Of a stretch of DNA of 64,000 bases, positions 37,288 through 48,467 are shown one piece after another (position 1 is the stretch's first letter; each line of letters begins with the position of its first letter). The position numbers and the translations under genes are program-made. Origin of the DNA: Castellaniella sp035707805 (GTDB lineage: Bacteria; Pseudomonadota; Gammaproteobacteria; Burkholderiales; Burkholderiaceae_B). The notes under the pieces were generated by a model. That model saw only the letters and a program-made list of their open reading frames with translations. It did not search any database and was not told the DNA's origin. The stretch is from positions 1 to 64,000 of the forward strand of contig DASSTS010000035.1 of assembly GCA_035707805.1 (NCBI GenBank). The letters run 5' to 3'.

Positions 37288-38187
37288 ATGACTGCAGGGT
37301 TTCCTGATCGACTGCAACACGGGGTGCGCGCCGTCCTGTATCCGCTGGGTGAATTCGTCCACGTCAGCGCCATCTACCTGGGGCTGGCCGTGCTGACTAC
37401 GCTCGCACTCAGCCTGGTGCTGCCGTCCATGCGCCAGCAGTCCCAGCAGCTCCATGAGGTCGTCCTGGCCATGTTCCAGGCGGATGGCGCCGCCTATGGC
37501 GGGGGCGAGGGCGACGACTGGCTGCCGGCGGACGACCAGTCCCAGGCGCCGGCCCCCCCGTCCGGCGCGCCCGCGCCGGCCGCGCCGCCGGACGAGGCGG
37601 CATCCCCGGACCCGAAGACCGCGCGGGCGCCCGATGACGGCGACCAGACGCTGGTGGCCGCGGCCGCCGCGCCCGATTTCATGCAGGCCGTCTCGGCCAG
37701 CATGCGGGGCCAGGCGATTCCGGGCGTCACGACGGCCCAGGCCCAGGGCCTGCGCAGCTACCTGGCGCGCAAGTACCGCATCGCGCCCAGCGTGGCCGGC
37801 GCGCTCGTGCGCATGGCATTCCGGGTGGGCAAGGAGCTGCGCGTGGACCCGCAACTGCTGCTGGCCGTCATCGCCATCGAGTCGCGCTACAACCCCTTCG
37901 TGGAAAGCTCGGTGGGCGCGCAGGGCCTGATGCAGGTCATGGGCACGGTCCACCGCGACAAGCTGCGGGCGCACGGAGGGCCGGCATCGGTCTTCAATCC
38001 GGCGGTGAACATCCGCATTGGCGCCCAGATCCTGTCGGACTGCATCCGCCGCCGCGGTTCGCTGGAAGGCGGCCTGGCCTGTTACGTCGGCGCCTCGGGT
38101 CCCAGCGACGGCGGCTACGGCGCCCGCGTCCTGGCGGAGCGCCGCCGCATCGCGCTGGCCTCGGGAATCCCGCCCGGCAAGGGCTGA
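37288..38187 (+). CDS. Membrane-anchored lytic transglycosylase (SLT domain)
   Basis: This 299-residue protein has an N-terminal membrane helix (IYLGLAVLTTLALSLVL, about 29-45), a Pro/Ala-rich linker (about 85-135), and a C-terminal SLT domain. The predicted catalytic acid is Glu198 in AIESRYNPF, followed by GAQGLMQVM and NIRIGAQIL. It would cleave glycan strands in the periplasm. GGAGG at 37278-37282 supports ATG 37288. It is divergent from ubiD. Confidence 0.9.
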   Translation: MTAGFPDRLQHGVRAVLYPLGEFVHVSAIYLGLAVLTTLALSLVLPSMRQQSQQLHEVVLAMFQADGAAYGGGEGDDWLPADDQSQAPAPPSGAPAPAAPPDEAASPDPKTARAPDDGDQTLVAAAAAPDFMQAVSASMRGQAIPGVTTAQAQGLRSYLARKYRIAPSVAGALVRMAFRVGKELRVDPQLLLAVIAIESRYNPFVESSVGAQGLMQVMGTVHRDKLRAHGGPASVFNPAVNIRIGAQILSDCIRRRGSLEGGLACYVGASGPSDGGYGARVLAERRRIALASGIPPGKG

Positions 38188-38217
38188 GGCCGGCCGGGAG
38201 CGGCCGTCGCGGCGGTG

Positions 38218-39381
38218 TCAGAGGCCGGCCAGAAAGCCTTCCATGCGCGAGACGGCCTCGCGCAGGCGGTCCAGCCCGGTCGCATACGAGAAACGCACCG
38301 TGTGGCCTGCGTGCGCCTGGCCGAAGTCCAGCCCCGGCACCGCCGCCACCCCCGCATCCTGCAGCAGGCGGCGGCAGAACTCGGCGCTGTCCATGCCCAG
38401 GGCGCGGATGTCCGAGAAAATGTAGAAGGCGCCGTCCGGGGCCGCCGGGACGTCCAGCCCCAGGCGGGCGAATTCGGGCAGCAGGTAGTCGCGCCGTTCC
38501 TTGAAGGACAGGCGCCGGCGTTCGTAGACCTGCATGACCTCGGGCTCGAAGCAGCTGAGCGCGGCGTGCTGGGCCAGGGCCGGCGCGCAGATCGCCAGGC
38601 TGGCCGCCAGGCGTTCGATGGCCGGCATCAGCGCGGCGGGCGCCATCAGCCATCCCAGGCGCCAGCCGGTCATGTGGAAATACTTGGAAAAGCTGTTGAT
38701 GACCACCACGCCGTCGTCCAGCGCCAGGGCGCTTTGCGGCGCCTCGTCGTAGTACAGGCCCAGGTAGATTTCGTCCATGATGACGAAGCCGCCGCGGGCC
38801 CGCACCGCGGCGATCAGGGCGCGCAGCGCCTCGCGCGGCATCGAGGTGCCGGTGGGATTGCTGGGCGAGGCGATCAGCACGCCGCGCGTGGCCGGCCCCC
38901 AGTGGGCCTCGATGTCGCCCGCGCCGAGCTGGAAGCGGTTGGCCGCGGTGGTGGGGATCAGCCGCGCGGTGCCGCCGGCGGCCGTGATGAAATTGCGGTT
39001 CGCCGGATAGGACGGGTCGGGCATCAGGACCTCGTCGCCGGGATTGATCAGCGCCAGCGCGGCCAGCAGTAGGGCGCCGGACGCCCCGGCCGTCACCAGG
39101 ATCCGCGACGGATCCAGGTGGGCGCCGAAGCGGGTGTCGTAGTCGTGGGAGATCGCCTCGCGCAGGGCGGGGATCCCCGCCGGGGCGGTGTAGCCGCTCA
39201 GGCCGGCATCGGCCGCGCGGTTGAGGGTTTCGAGCACCCGGGCGGGCGCCGTGAAGTCCGGCTCGCCGATTCCCAGGCTGATGATGTCGCGCCCCTGGGC
39301 GGCCAGCGCCTGCGCCTGTTTCAGGACTTCCACGGCGTAGAATGGCACCGTGCGTTCGGTTCGGTCGGCCAGCTGGACCAT
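38218..39381 (-). CDS. PLP-dependent class I/II aminotransferase
   Basis: This 387-residue fold-type I aminotransferase has GIGEPDFTAP near the N terminus, the SNPTG motif in IASPSNPTGTSMP, the PLP-ring aspartate in VIMDEIYLGLYYD, and the Schiff-base lysine in SFSKYFHMTGWRLGW. A conserved arginine region near the C terminus (RFSYATGLDRL) binds the substrate carboxylate. Members act on aspartate, aromatic or other amino acids; the specificity is not readable here. It is divergent from the FAD-oxidase-like gene with 60 bp between. Confidence 0.9.
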   Translation of the reverse strand: MVQLADRTERTVPFYAVEVLKQAQALAAQGRDIISLGIGEPDFTAPARVLETLNRAADAGLSGYTAPAGIPALREAISHDYDTRFGAHLDPSRILVTAGASGALLLAALALINPGDEVLMPDPSYPANRNFITAAGGTARLIPTTAANRFQLGAGDIEAHWGPATRGVLIASPSNPTGTSMPREALRALIAAVRARGGFVIMDEIYLGLYYDEAPQSALALDDGVVVINSFSKYFHMTGWRLGWLMAPAALMPAIERLAASLAICAPALAQHAALSCFEPEVMQVYERRRLSFKERRDYLLPEFARLGLDVPAAPDGAFYIFSDIRALGMDSAEFCRRLLQDAGVAAVPGLDFGQAHAGHTVRFSYATGLDRLREAVSRMEGFLAGL

Positions 39382-39441
39382 GACGTCTCTCTACCGCAAG
39401 ATTCAAAAGCCCGATTGTAGCCTTGGCTCCAGGAGACCCTT

Positions 39442-40371
39442 ATGCAGTCACCGTCGCGCCGCGCCTTCCTGGCTGGACGCCGTGTCGAACGATCCCCCTG
39501 GGAAAGCTTTCTCGCGCGCCTGCGCCGATCGGCCCAGGGGCAGGTGTACGAATTCGCCACCGCGACCGGCAGCGCGCGGCTGGTGCCCGGCCACATGAAG
39601 GACGTCTATCAGGCGCGCGCCCTGTGCCACGAATACGGCGTCACCCTGGCGCTCGACAGCGTGCCCTCGGCGGCGTCCCGCGAAGAGCCCGTGCTCTGGG
39701 TGGAGCCCGGCTCCGCCATGTGCCGGCACGAACGGCTGGGGGCGGACGATCCGCGCTGGTTCGTGCAGCCCGGCTGCCTGGTGGGCGAGCTCGAATCCGC
39801 GGGCCTGCCGCAGTTCCGCGACCAGCCGCCGCACCTGACCGTGGCCGCCTGGCTGGCCGATCGCCGCAGTTGCGACTGGGACCGGGGGCGCACGGCCGAC
39901 AGCGGCCTGGTGCATGCGCTGGTGCTGCTGGCCGACGGCACGCAGGCCAATCTGGGCGCCTTTGGCGTGGACAACCGCAAACCGCTCGACAACCTGCGGG
40001 TCCAGGCCATGATCCCGCGCCTGTTCGAACTCAACGCGGGGCTCCCGGCGCCGGCCGCCGGGGATGGCGGCCGGACCTGGGATGGCCGCTACCGGCTCGA
40101 CGCGCTCAGCCCCGAGGCGGGGGGCACCGTGAATCTCTCGCACCTGCTCCTGGGGCATGGCGGCGAGCTCGGCTGGGTGGAATGGCTGGTCTTCGACGAA
40201 AGGTCGGGCCGGCCGGCCGACCGGCCCTACGAGTCCCGCTATGGGATCCGGCCGCCCGGCGGCGCGGACCAGCCGGCCGCCGACGAGGCCATGCGGGCCC
40301 TGTTCGATCCCGACGGGCTCTTTCCCGGACGGGGACAGGATTTCGGCCCGTCCCATGGCGCGGACGCATGA
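39442..40371 (+). CDS. Degenerate FAD-linked oxidase-like protein
   Basis: This 309-residue protein resembles the PCMH-type FAD-binding domain of GlcD/D-lactate dehydrogenase oxidases. It has VPGHMKDVYQARALCHEYGVTLAL, WFVQPGCLVGEL and HALVLLADGTQANLGAFGV in the right order, and a C-terminal MRALFDPDGLFP like the end of such oxidases. It lacks the GSEGTLG-type segment and an obvious glycine-rich pyrophosphate loop, and is shorter than full oxidases. It may have lost FAD or serve another role. The N terminus (SRRAFLAGRR) loosely recalls a twin-arginine start but has no good hydrophobic core. Confidence 0.55.
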   Translation: MQSPSRRAFLAGRRVERSPWESFLARLRRSAQGQVYEFATATGSARLVPGHMKDVYQARALCHEYGVTLALDSVPSAASREEPVLWVEPGSAMCRHERLGADDPRWFVQPGCLVGELESAGLPQFRDQPPHLTVAAWLADRRSCDWDRGRTADSGLVHALVLLADGTQANLGAFGVDNRKPLDNLRVQAMIPRLFELNAGLPAPAAGDGGRTWDGRYRLDALSPEAGGTVNLSHLLLGHGGELGWVEWLVFDERSGRPADRPYESRYGIRPPGGADQPAADEAMRALFDPDGLFPGRGQDFGPSHGADA

Positions 40372-40458
40372 GGGACATGCGTCGCGGGCCATACCCCTGC
40401 CCGATCCAAGCGGCTAGAATGGCATCACCCCTCATATAACTTCTATCAAGGCATCACG

Positions 40459-42727
<2,269 letters not shown>

Positions 42728-42753
<26 letters not shown>

Positions 42754-43939
42754 CCGGCCCCCCGTCGGGCTGGTGATGACGGGAGGCGGCGCCCGCGCCG
42801 CCTATCAGGCCGGCGTGCTGTCCGGAGTCCTGCGGGTGCTGGACCCGGGCGGCAGCCCCACCTTCCGCAATCCCTTCGACATCCTGTGCGGCACCTCGGC
42901 GGGCGCCATCAATGCCACGGCGCTGGCCTGCCGCGCCCACCAGCCGCACCGGGCGGTCGAGCACCTGTGCACCCTGTGGCAGGCCCTGCATGCGAGCGAC
43001 ATCTACTATGCGGATGCTGCGCACCTGATGCGCACGGGCCTGCAGTGGCTGGGCATGCTGGGCCTGGGCTGGATCCAGCCCAGGCTGTCGGGCTTCGCGC
43101 CGCATTCCCTGCTCGACAACGAACCGCTGGCGGGGCTGCTGGGACGCGCCCTGAGCTTTCCCCGCCTGCAGACCAACCTGGACCGCGGGCACCTCAAGGC
43201 CCTGGCCATCACCGCCACCGCCTACACGACGGGCGAGCACCTGACCTTCTACCAGGCGCGCGGCGGCATCCTGCCCTGGACGCGCACCCTGCGCCGCGCG
43301 GTGGCCTGCCCCATCGGCGTGGACCACCTGCTGGCCTCCAGCGCCATTCCCTTCGTGTTTCCGGCGCGGGCGCTGCTGCTGGGCGACCGCACCCTCTGGT
43401 GCGGCGACGGCTCGATGCGCCAGCTCGCGCCCATCAGTCCGGCGATCCACCTGGGGGCCGAGCGCGTCTTCGTGATCGGCACCAATTACCGGGACGAGAC
43501 CCAGCCCGGCATCCGCGAACTGAACCCGCCGTATCCCAGCCTGGCGCAGATCGCGGGCCATACTTTGTCGAATATTTTCCTGGATGGCGTATCGGCCGAT
43601 ATGGAGCGCATGGAGCGCATCAATGAGCTGCTTGCGCGAATCCCCGCAAATGGATTAAAAAGCGAGTCACTGCGACCCATCCACACCCTGATGATCGCGC
43701 CCAGCCAGTCCCTCGACGAGATGGCCCTGGCCCACCTGGATGAACTGCCGCGTGCCGTGCGGACCCTGTTCCGGGTGTTGGGCGTCTCTCCTCGAAAGGT
43801 GCAGCCTGGGGGTGGGGCGCTGGCGTCCTATCTGTTGTTCGAAGCCGGCTACACCAGGGACCTGATTGCCTTGGGCAGGGCAGACAGCATGAATCGTGCT
43901 GATGAAATCATCGCTTTTTTCAAGGAGTGGTCCGCATGA
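42728..43939 (+). CDS. Patatin-like phospholipase
   Basis: This 403-residue protein has a patatin domain: oxyanion loop GGGARAAYQ (19-27), nucleophile Ser57 in GTSAG, and the catalytic aspartate in GDGSMRQ. It would hydrolyse acyl esters of lipids, probably at the inner membrane or cytoplasm as no signal peptide is seen. A C-terminal region of about 120 residues follows the patatin core, as in the bacterial subgroup containing DUF3336-free RssA-like proteins. The ATG at 42728 overlaps maeB; a start at 42776 would cut into the first strand. The stop overlaps the barstar-like gene (ATGA). Confidence 0.88.
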
Positions 43940-44397
43940 GTCTGGCCCAGATAAGCAAAATGTTCGCCCGGGGTGTCGTCGACGCCCAGGCTGTGTCCGA
44001 ACAGGATGCCCTGGCGGCGGCCACCGAGGCCGGCCTGGCCGCGTTCGTGGTCGACTGCGACCGGGCGCGCAGCCGCTCGGCCGTGCTGCGGGCCGTGGTC
44101 AAGGCCATCGACTACCCCGAATTCTTCGGCGGCAACCTGGATGCGCTGTACGACTGCCTGTGCGACACGCTCAGCGACCAGAAGACCGGCTTGTTCCTGT
44201 GGTTCCGCCACCTGCATTCCGGTGATCCTGCCCTGGCCGAGGACACCCAGGCGATCCGCGGGGTCTGCGACGACGTCGTGGAATTCGGCCAGAACAACGA
44301 ACGGCTGTTCGCCTACGCCATCCAGCACGCGGGCGCCCATCCGGCGCCCGAGCCCGGCGTCGATCCCACTCCGTATTCGGGGCGCGAGGAAGCCTGA
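43936..44397 (+). CDS. Barstar-family protein (barnase-inhibitor fold)
   Basis: This 153-residue protein has a barstar-like domain (about 35-135): AFVVDCDRARSRSAVLRAVV, then YPEFFGGNLDALYDCL, matching the family phrase FPeyfGxNwDALxDcL whose acidic residues contact the RNase active site in barstar. Barstar inhibits barnase-type RNases, but no such RNase is encoded nearby. The gene is coupled to the patatin gene by a 4-bp overlap and preceded by AAGGAG at 43922-43927. Its target is unknown. Many proteobacterial family members lack a known RNase partner. Confidence 0.88.
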   Translation: MSLAQISKMFARGVVDAQAVSEQDALAAATEAGLAAFVVDCDRARSRSAVLRAVVKAIDYPEFFGGNLDALYDCLCDTLSDQKTGLFLWFRHLHSGDPALAEDTQAIRGVCDDVVEFGQNNERLFAYAIQHAGAHPAPEPGVDPTPYSGREEA

Positions 44398-44425
44398 TCC
44401 CCGGCGGCCGGCGCGCCGCCGTCCC

Positions 44426-45148
44426 TCACCATCCCAGCAATGCCGCCGCGGCGGCCGCCATGGCCAGGCCGGCGGTCTCCGTGCGCAGCACCCGGGCGCC
44501 GAAGCGCACCGCGGCCAGGTCTCGCCGCCGCGCCGCCGCCAGCTCGTCCTCGGACCATCCGCCCTCCGGGCCCACCAGCAGGGCCAGGCTGTCCCGCACG
44601 GACTGCAGCGCCTGGGCGAAATCGCGGGATCCCTCGGGATGGCAGAACAGGGCGGGGCCCTCCAGACGCGCCAGGCAGTCGCCCAGGGGCGCGGGCTCGT
44701 GGACGCGCATCAGGCGGTTGCGACCGCACTGCTCGCTGGCCGACTGCACGATGGAGCGCCAGTGCGCCAGGCGCTTGTCCAGGCGCGGACCGCTCAGGCG
44801 CAGGACGCTGCGCTCGGCGGCCACCGGCATCAGTTCCGCGACGCCCAGTTCGGCCGCCTTTTCGATCACCCAGTCCATCTTGTCGCCCGAGGCGATGCCC
44901 TGCACCAGAACCAGGCGGCCGGCCAGCTCGCGTTCGACGTCCTCCCGCGCGCCCAGCTCGGCCCAGGCCGAGCGGCCCTGGGCGCGCAGCACCGCCGGAT
45001 ACTCGCCGCCCTCGCCGTCGAACAGCGTCGCCGCCGCGCCGTCCGGCAGGCGCAGGACTCGCAGGGCGTGGTGCGCCAGCGGCTGGGGCAGTTCGATCCG
45101 CTGGTGGGCCCGCAGCGGCGCGGGGCAGAAGAATCGGGGGGTGGGCAT
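44426..45148 (-). CDS. rsmE: 16S rRNA (uracil1498-N3)-methyltransferase
   Basis: This 240-residue SPOUT methyltransferase has an N-terminal PUA-like part (PRFFCPAPL; HHALRVLRLPDGA) and the C-terminal knot motifs LLVGPEGGWSEDEL and FGARVLRTETAGLA. It methylates U1498 of 16S rRNA using SAM. The ATG at 45148 gives the length and N terminus of known RsmE. An ATG at 45172 is less likely. It is divergent from tkt. Confidence 0.95.
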   Translation of the reverse strand: MPTPRFFCPAPLRAHQRIELPQPLAHHALRVLRLPDGAAATLFDGEGGEYPAVLRAQGRSAWAELGAREDVERELAGRLVLVQGIASGDKMDWVIEKAAELGVAELMPVAAERSVLRLSGPRLDKRLAHWRSIVQSASEQCGRNRLMRVHEPAPLGDCLARLEGPALFCHPEGSRDFAQALQSVRDSLALLVGPEGGWSEDELAAARRRDLAAVRFGARVLRTETAGLAMAAAAAALLGW

Positions 45149-45283
45149 GAGCGGACAATGTCCCTGCGGCATGAATGCACGGAATATAAACCGGAGCGGG
45201 CAGGGTGGTAAAATTCAGGGCTTTGTCATCCTCCATGCGGCGAGGCTTGCGGCAATGGCCGCGCGGTTCGCCCTCCAAGACCT

Positions 45284-47329
45284 ATGAGCGCTTTGCCCGC
45301 ACCCGATCCTTCCATGGCCAACGCGATCCGCGTGCTGGCCATGGATGCCGTCCAACAAGCCAATTCCGGGCACCCCGGCGCCCCCATGGGCATGGCCGAT
45401 ATCGCGCACGTGCTCTGGACGCGCCATCTGCGCCACAACCCGGCTGATCCGGCCTGGCTCGACCGCGACCGCTTCGTGCTATCCAACGGACACGGATCGA
45501 TGCTGCTGTACGCGCTGCTGCATCTCAGCGGCTACGACCTGCCCATCGAGGAACTGCGCAATTTCCGCCAGCTGCATTCGCGCACGCCGGGGCACCCCGA
45601 GGTCGGCATCACCCCGGGCGTCGAGACCACCACCGGGCCGCTGGGCCAGGGCCTGGCCAACGCGGTCGGCATGGCGCTGGCCGAGGCGCTGCTGGCGCAG
45701 GAATTCAACCGCCCCGGGCACCACATCATCGACCACGACACCTACGCGTTCGTCGGCGACGGCTGCCTCATGGAGGGCATCTCCCACGAGGCCTGCTCGC
45801 TGGCGGGCACGCTGGGCCTGTCCCGCCTGATCGTGTTCTACGACGACAACGGCATTTCCATCGACGGCAAGGTGCAGGACTGGTTCGCCGACGACACCCC
45901 GGCGCGCTTCGAGGCCTACGGCTGGAACGTGCTGCGCGGGGTCGACGGCCACGACATGAATGCCGTGGATGCCGCCATCACCCAGGCCCGGGCGCATGCC
46001 GCCGCGGGCCGCGGTCCCACCCTGATCTGCTGCCGCACCGTGATCGGCCGCGGCGCGCCCACCAAGGCCGGCACCGAGAAAGTCCACGGCGCGCCCCTGG
46101 GGGCCGAGGAGATCGCCGCCGCGCGCAAGGCCATGGGCTGGAACCACGCGCCCTTCGAGGTCCCCCGCGAGGTCTACGCCTACTGGAACGGCCGCGAACG
46201 CGGCGCCCAGCTGCAATCCGACTGGCAGGTGCGTTTCGACCACTATGCCGAGGCCCATCCCCAGCTGGCCGCCGAACTCTGCCGCCGCATGGCGGGCGAG
46301 CTGCCGGCCGATTTCGCCGAGCGCGCCCGCGCCTACGTCCGGTCGACCCAGGACAAGGCCGAATCCATCGCCTCGCGCAAGGCCTCGCAGCAGGCCATCG
46401 CCGCCTTCGCCGGGATCCTGCCCGAGCTGCTGGGCGGCTCGGCCGACCTGACCGGCTCCAACTTCACCGACTGGAAGGGCGTCGTCCCGGTGCGCCGCAC
46501 CGCCGACGGCCTGCAGGCCGGCCGCCACATCAACTACGGCGTGCGCGAATTCGGCATGGCGGCGGTGATGAACGGCATCGCCCTGCACGGCGGCTACCTG
46601 CCCTTCGGCGGCACCTTCCTCACCTTCTCCGACTACTCCCGCAACGCCCTGCGCATGGCGGCCCTGATGAAGCAGCGCGTGGTGCACGTCTTCACGCACG
46701 ATTCCATCGGCCTGGGCGAGGACGGCCCCACCCACCAGTCGATCGAGCATGCGGGCAGCCTGCGCCTGATCCCCAATCTCCACGTCTGGCGCCCCTGCGA
46801 CACGACCGAGACGGCCGTGGCCTGGCAGGCCGCCCTCGAGCGCCCGGCCAGCGTCGGCATGGCGGTGCGGGCGGGCGGCCCCTCGGCGCTGCTGCTGTCG
46901 CGCCAGAACCTGCCCTTCGTGGCGCGCGACGAGGCCGCCACCGAATCCATCGCCCGCGGCGGCTACGTGCTGCGCGACATGGCGGGCGCCTGCGCCGTCA
47001 TCATCGCGACGGGCTCCGAGGTCGAGCTTGCGCTGCAGGCCCAGGACCGCCTGGCCGCGCGCGGGATCGCGACGCGCGTGGTCTCCATGCCGTGCACGCA
47101 GGTCTTCGACGCCCAGGACGCCGACTGGCGCGCCAGCGTGCTGCCCGCCGGGCTGCCGCGCGTGGCGGTCGAGGCCGGCGGCACCGCCACCTGGTACAAG
47201 TATGTCGGGACCACCGGCGCGGTGGTCGGCATCGACACTTTCGGGGAATCGGCGCCTGCCGGTGTGTTGTTCAAACATTTCAACCTGACGGCCGATCATG
47301 TCGCGGCCACGGTCGAGCAGCTTTTGTAA
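45284..47329 (+). CDS. tkt: Transketolase
   Basis: This 681-residue thiamine-diphosphate enzyme moves two-carbon units between sugar phosphates. The ThDP/metal site is GDGCLMEGISHEACSLAG...LIVFYDDNGIS. The central Pyr domain has NYGVREFGMAAVMNGIALHGG and the end has WYKYVGTTGAVVGIDTFG. Length is normal. It starts the tkt-gapA-pgk operon. A TAAAAT at 45209-45214 could be its -10 box. Confidence 0.97.
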   Translation: MSALPAPDPSMANAIRVLAMDAVQQANSGHPGAPMGMADIAHVLWTRHLRHNPADPAWLDRDRFVLSNGHGSMLLYALLHLSGYDLPIEELRNFRQLHSRTPGHPEVGITPGVETTTGPLGQGLANAVGMALAEALLAQEFNRPGHHIIDHDTYAFVGDGCLMEGISHEACSLAGTLGLSRLIVFYDDNGISIDGKVQDWFADDTPARFEAYGWNVLRGVDGHDMNAVDAAITQARAHAAAGRGPTLICCRTVIGRGAPTKAGTEKVHGAPLGAEEIAAARKAMGWNHAPFEVPREVYAYWNGRERGAQLQSDWQVRFDHYAEAHPQLAAELCRRMAGELPADFAERARAYVRSTQDKAESIASRKASQQAIAAFAGILPELLGGSADLTGSNFTDWKGVVPVRRTADGLQAGRHINYGVREFGMAAVMNGIALHGGYLPFGGTFLTFSDYSRNALRMAALMKQRVVHVFTHDSIGLGEDGPTHQSIEHAGSLRLIPNLHVWRPCDTTETAVAWQAALERPASVGMAVRAGGPSALLLSRQNLPFVARDEAATESIARGGYVLRDMAGACAVIIATGSEVELALQAQDRLAARGIATRVVSMPCTQVFDAQDADWRASVLPAGLPRVAVEAGGTATWYKYVGTTGAVVGIDTFGESAPAGVLFKHFNLTADHVAATVEQLL

Positions 47330-47341
47330 AGGAGATCCTTC

Positions 47342-48352
47342 ATGACCATTCGTGTCGCCATCAACGGCTACGGCCGCATCGGCCGCAACATCCTGCGGGC
47401 CCACTACGAGGACGGGAAAAAGCATGACCTCCAGATCGTCGCGATCAACGATCTGGGCGATCCCGAGACCAACGCCCACCTGACCCGCTACGACACGGCC
47501 CACGGCCGCTTCCCCGGCACGGTCGAGGTCGACGGCGACAGCCTGGTCGTGAACGGCGACCGCATCCGCGTGCTGGCCGAACGCGATCCCGCCAAGCTGC
47601 CCTGGGGCGAGCTGAAGGTCGACGTGGTGCTGGAATGCACGGGCCTGTTCACCAGCAAGGAAAAGGCCTCGGCCCACCTCAAGGGCGGCGCGAAAAAGGT
47701 CATCATCTCCGCCCCGGGCGGCAAGGACGTGGACGCCACCATCGTCTACGGCGTCAACCACCAGGTCCTGAAGGCCTCGGACACGGTCATCTCCAACGCC
47801 TCCTGCACCACCAACTGCCTGGTGCCGCTGGTCCACCCCCTGCACCAGCAGCTGGGCATCCTCAACGGCCTGATGACCACGGTGCACGCCTACACCAACG
47901 ACCAGGTCCTGACCGACGTCTACCACAAGGACCTGCGCCGCGCGCGTTCCGCCACGCACAGCATGATCCCCACCAAGACCGGCGCGGCGGCGGCGGTCGG
48001 CCTGGTGCTGCCCGAACTCAACGGCAAGCTCGACGGCTACTCGATCCGCGTCCCGACGATCAACGTCTCCATCGTCGACCTGTCCTTCGTGTCCGCCCGC
48101 GAGACCACGGTCGATGAAGTCAACGGCATCCTCAAGGCCGCCGCCGAAGGCCCGCTCAAGGGCATCCTGGCCTACACCACCGAGCCGCTGGTGTCCGTGG
48201 ACTTCAACCACAGCCCGCTGTCCAGCACGGTCGATGCCGCCCTGACCAAGGTCTCCGGCTCGCTGGTCAAGGTCTCGTCCTGGTACGACAACGAGTGGGG
48301 TTTCTCCAACCGCATGCTCGACACCACGGTCGCCCTGATGGCGGCCAAGTAA
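47342..48352 (+). CDS. gapA: Glyceraldehyde-3-phosphate dehydrogenase, type I
   Basis: This 336-residue enzyme has the NAD-binding INGYGRIGRN at the N terminus and the catalytic cysteine in SNASCTTNCL. WYDNEWGFSNRM sits near the end. AAGGAG at 47329-47334 lies at the tkt stop, 12 bp upstream, so it is cotranscribed with tkt. Asp after the first beta-alpha-beta (AINDLGD) suggests NAD preference. It works in glycolysis/gluconeogenesis. Confidence 0.97.
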   Translation: MTIRVAINGYGRIGRNILRAHYEDGKKHDLQIVAINDLGDPETNAHLTRYDTAHGRFPGTVEVDGDSLVVNGDRIRVLAERDPAKLPWGELKVDVVLECTGLFTSKEKASAHLKGGAKKVIISAPGGKDVDATIVYGVNHQVLKASDTVISNASCTTNCLVPLVHPLHQQLGILNGLMTTVHAYTNDQVLTDVYHKDLRRARSATHSMIPTKTGAAAAVGLVLPELNGKLDGYSIRVPTINVSIVDLSFVSARETTVDEVNGILKAAAEGPLKGILAYTTEPLVSVDFNHSPLSSTVDAALTKVSGSLVKVSSWYDNEWGFSNRMLDTTVALMAAK

Positions 48353-48403
48353 TCCGGTCGGACGGACGGCGGGGCGGGGCAACCCGCCCTTGTCGTATCC
48401 GGA

Positions 48404-48424
48404 CCCCGCCCGGCCTGGGCGGGG
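48404..48424 (+). other. GC hairpin in the gapA-pgk gap
   Basis: ccccgccc (48404-48411) pairs with gggcgggg (48417-48424) around a five-base loop in the 115-bp space between gapA and pgk. There is no U-run. It may modulate readthrough or protect the upstream mRNA end; that is inference only. Confidence 0.4.
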
Positions 48425-48467
48425 CGCCCGACTCTCCGCCACAAGCACACACGGACAGATTGCATCC

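Noticed and set aside
43936..44397. Barstar-like gene as half of a toxin-antitoxin pair
   Set aside because: No RNase or other toxin-like gene is adjacent; the coupled upstream gene is a patatin phospholipase.
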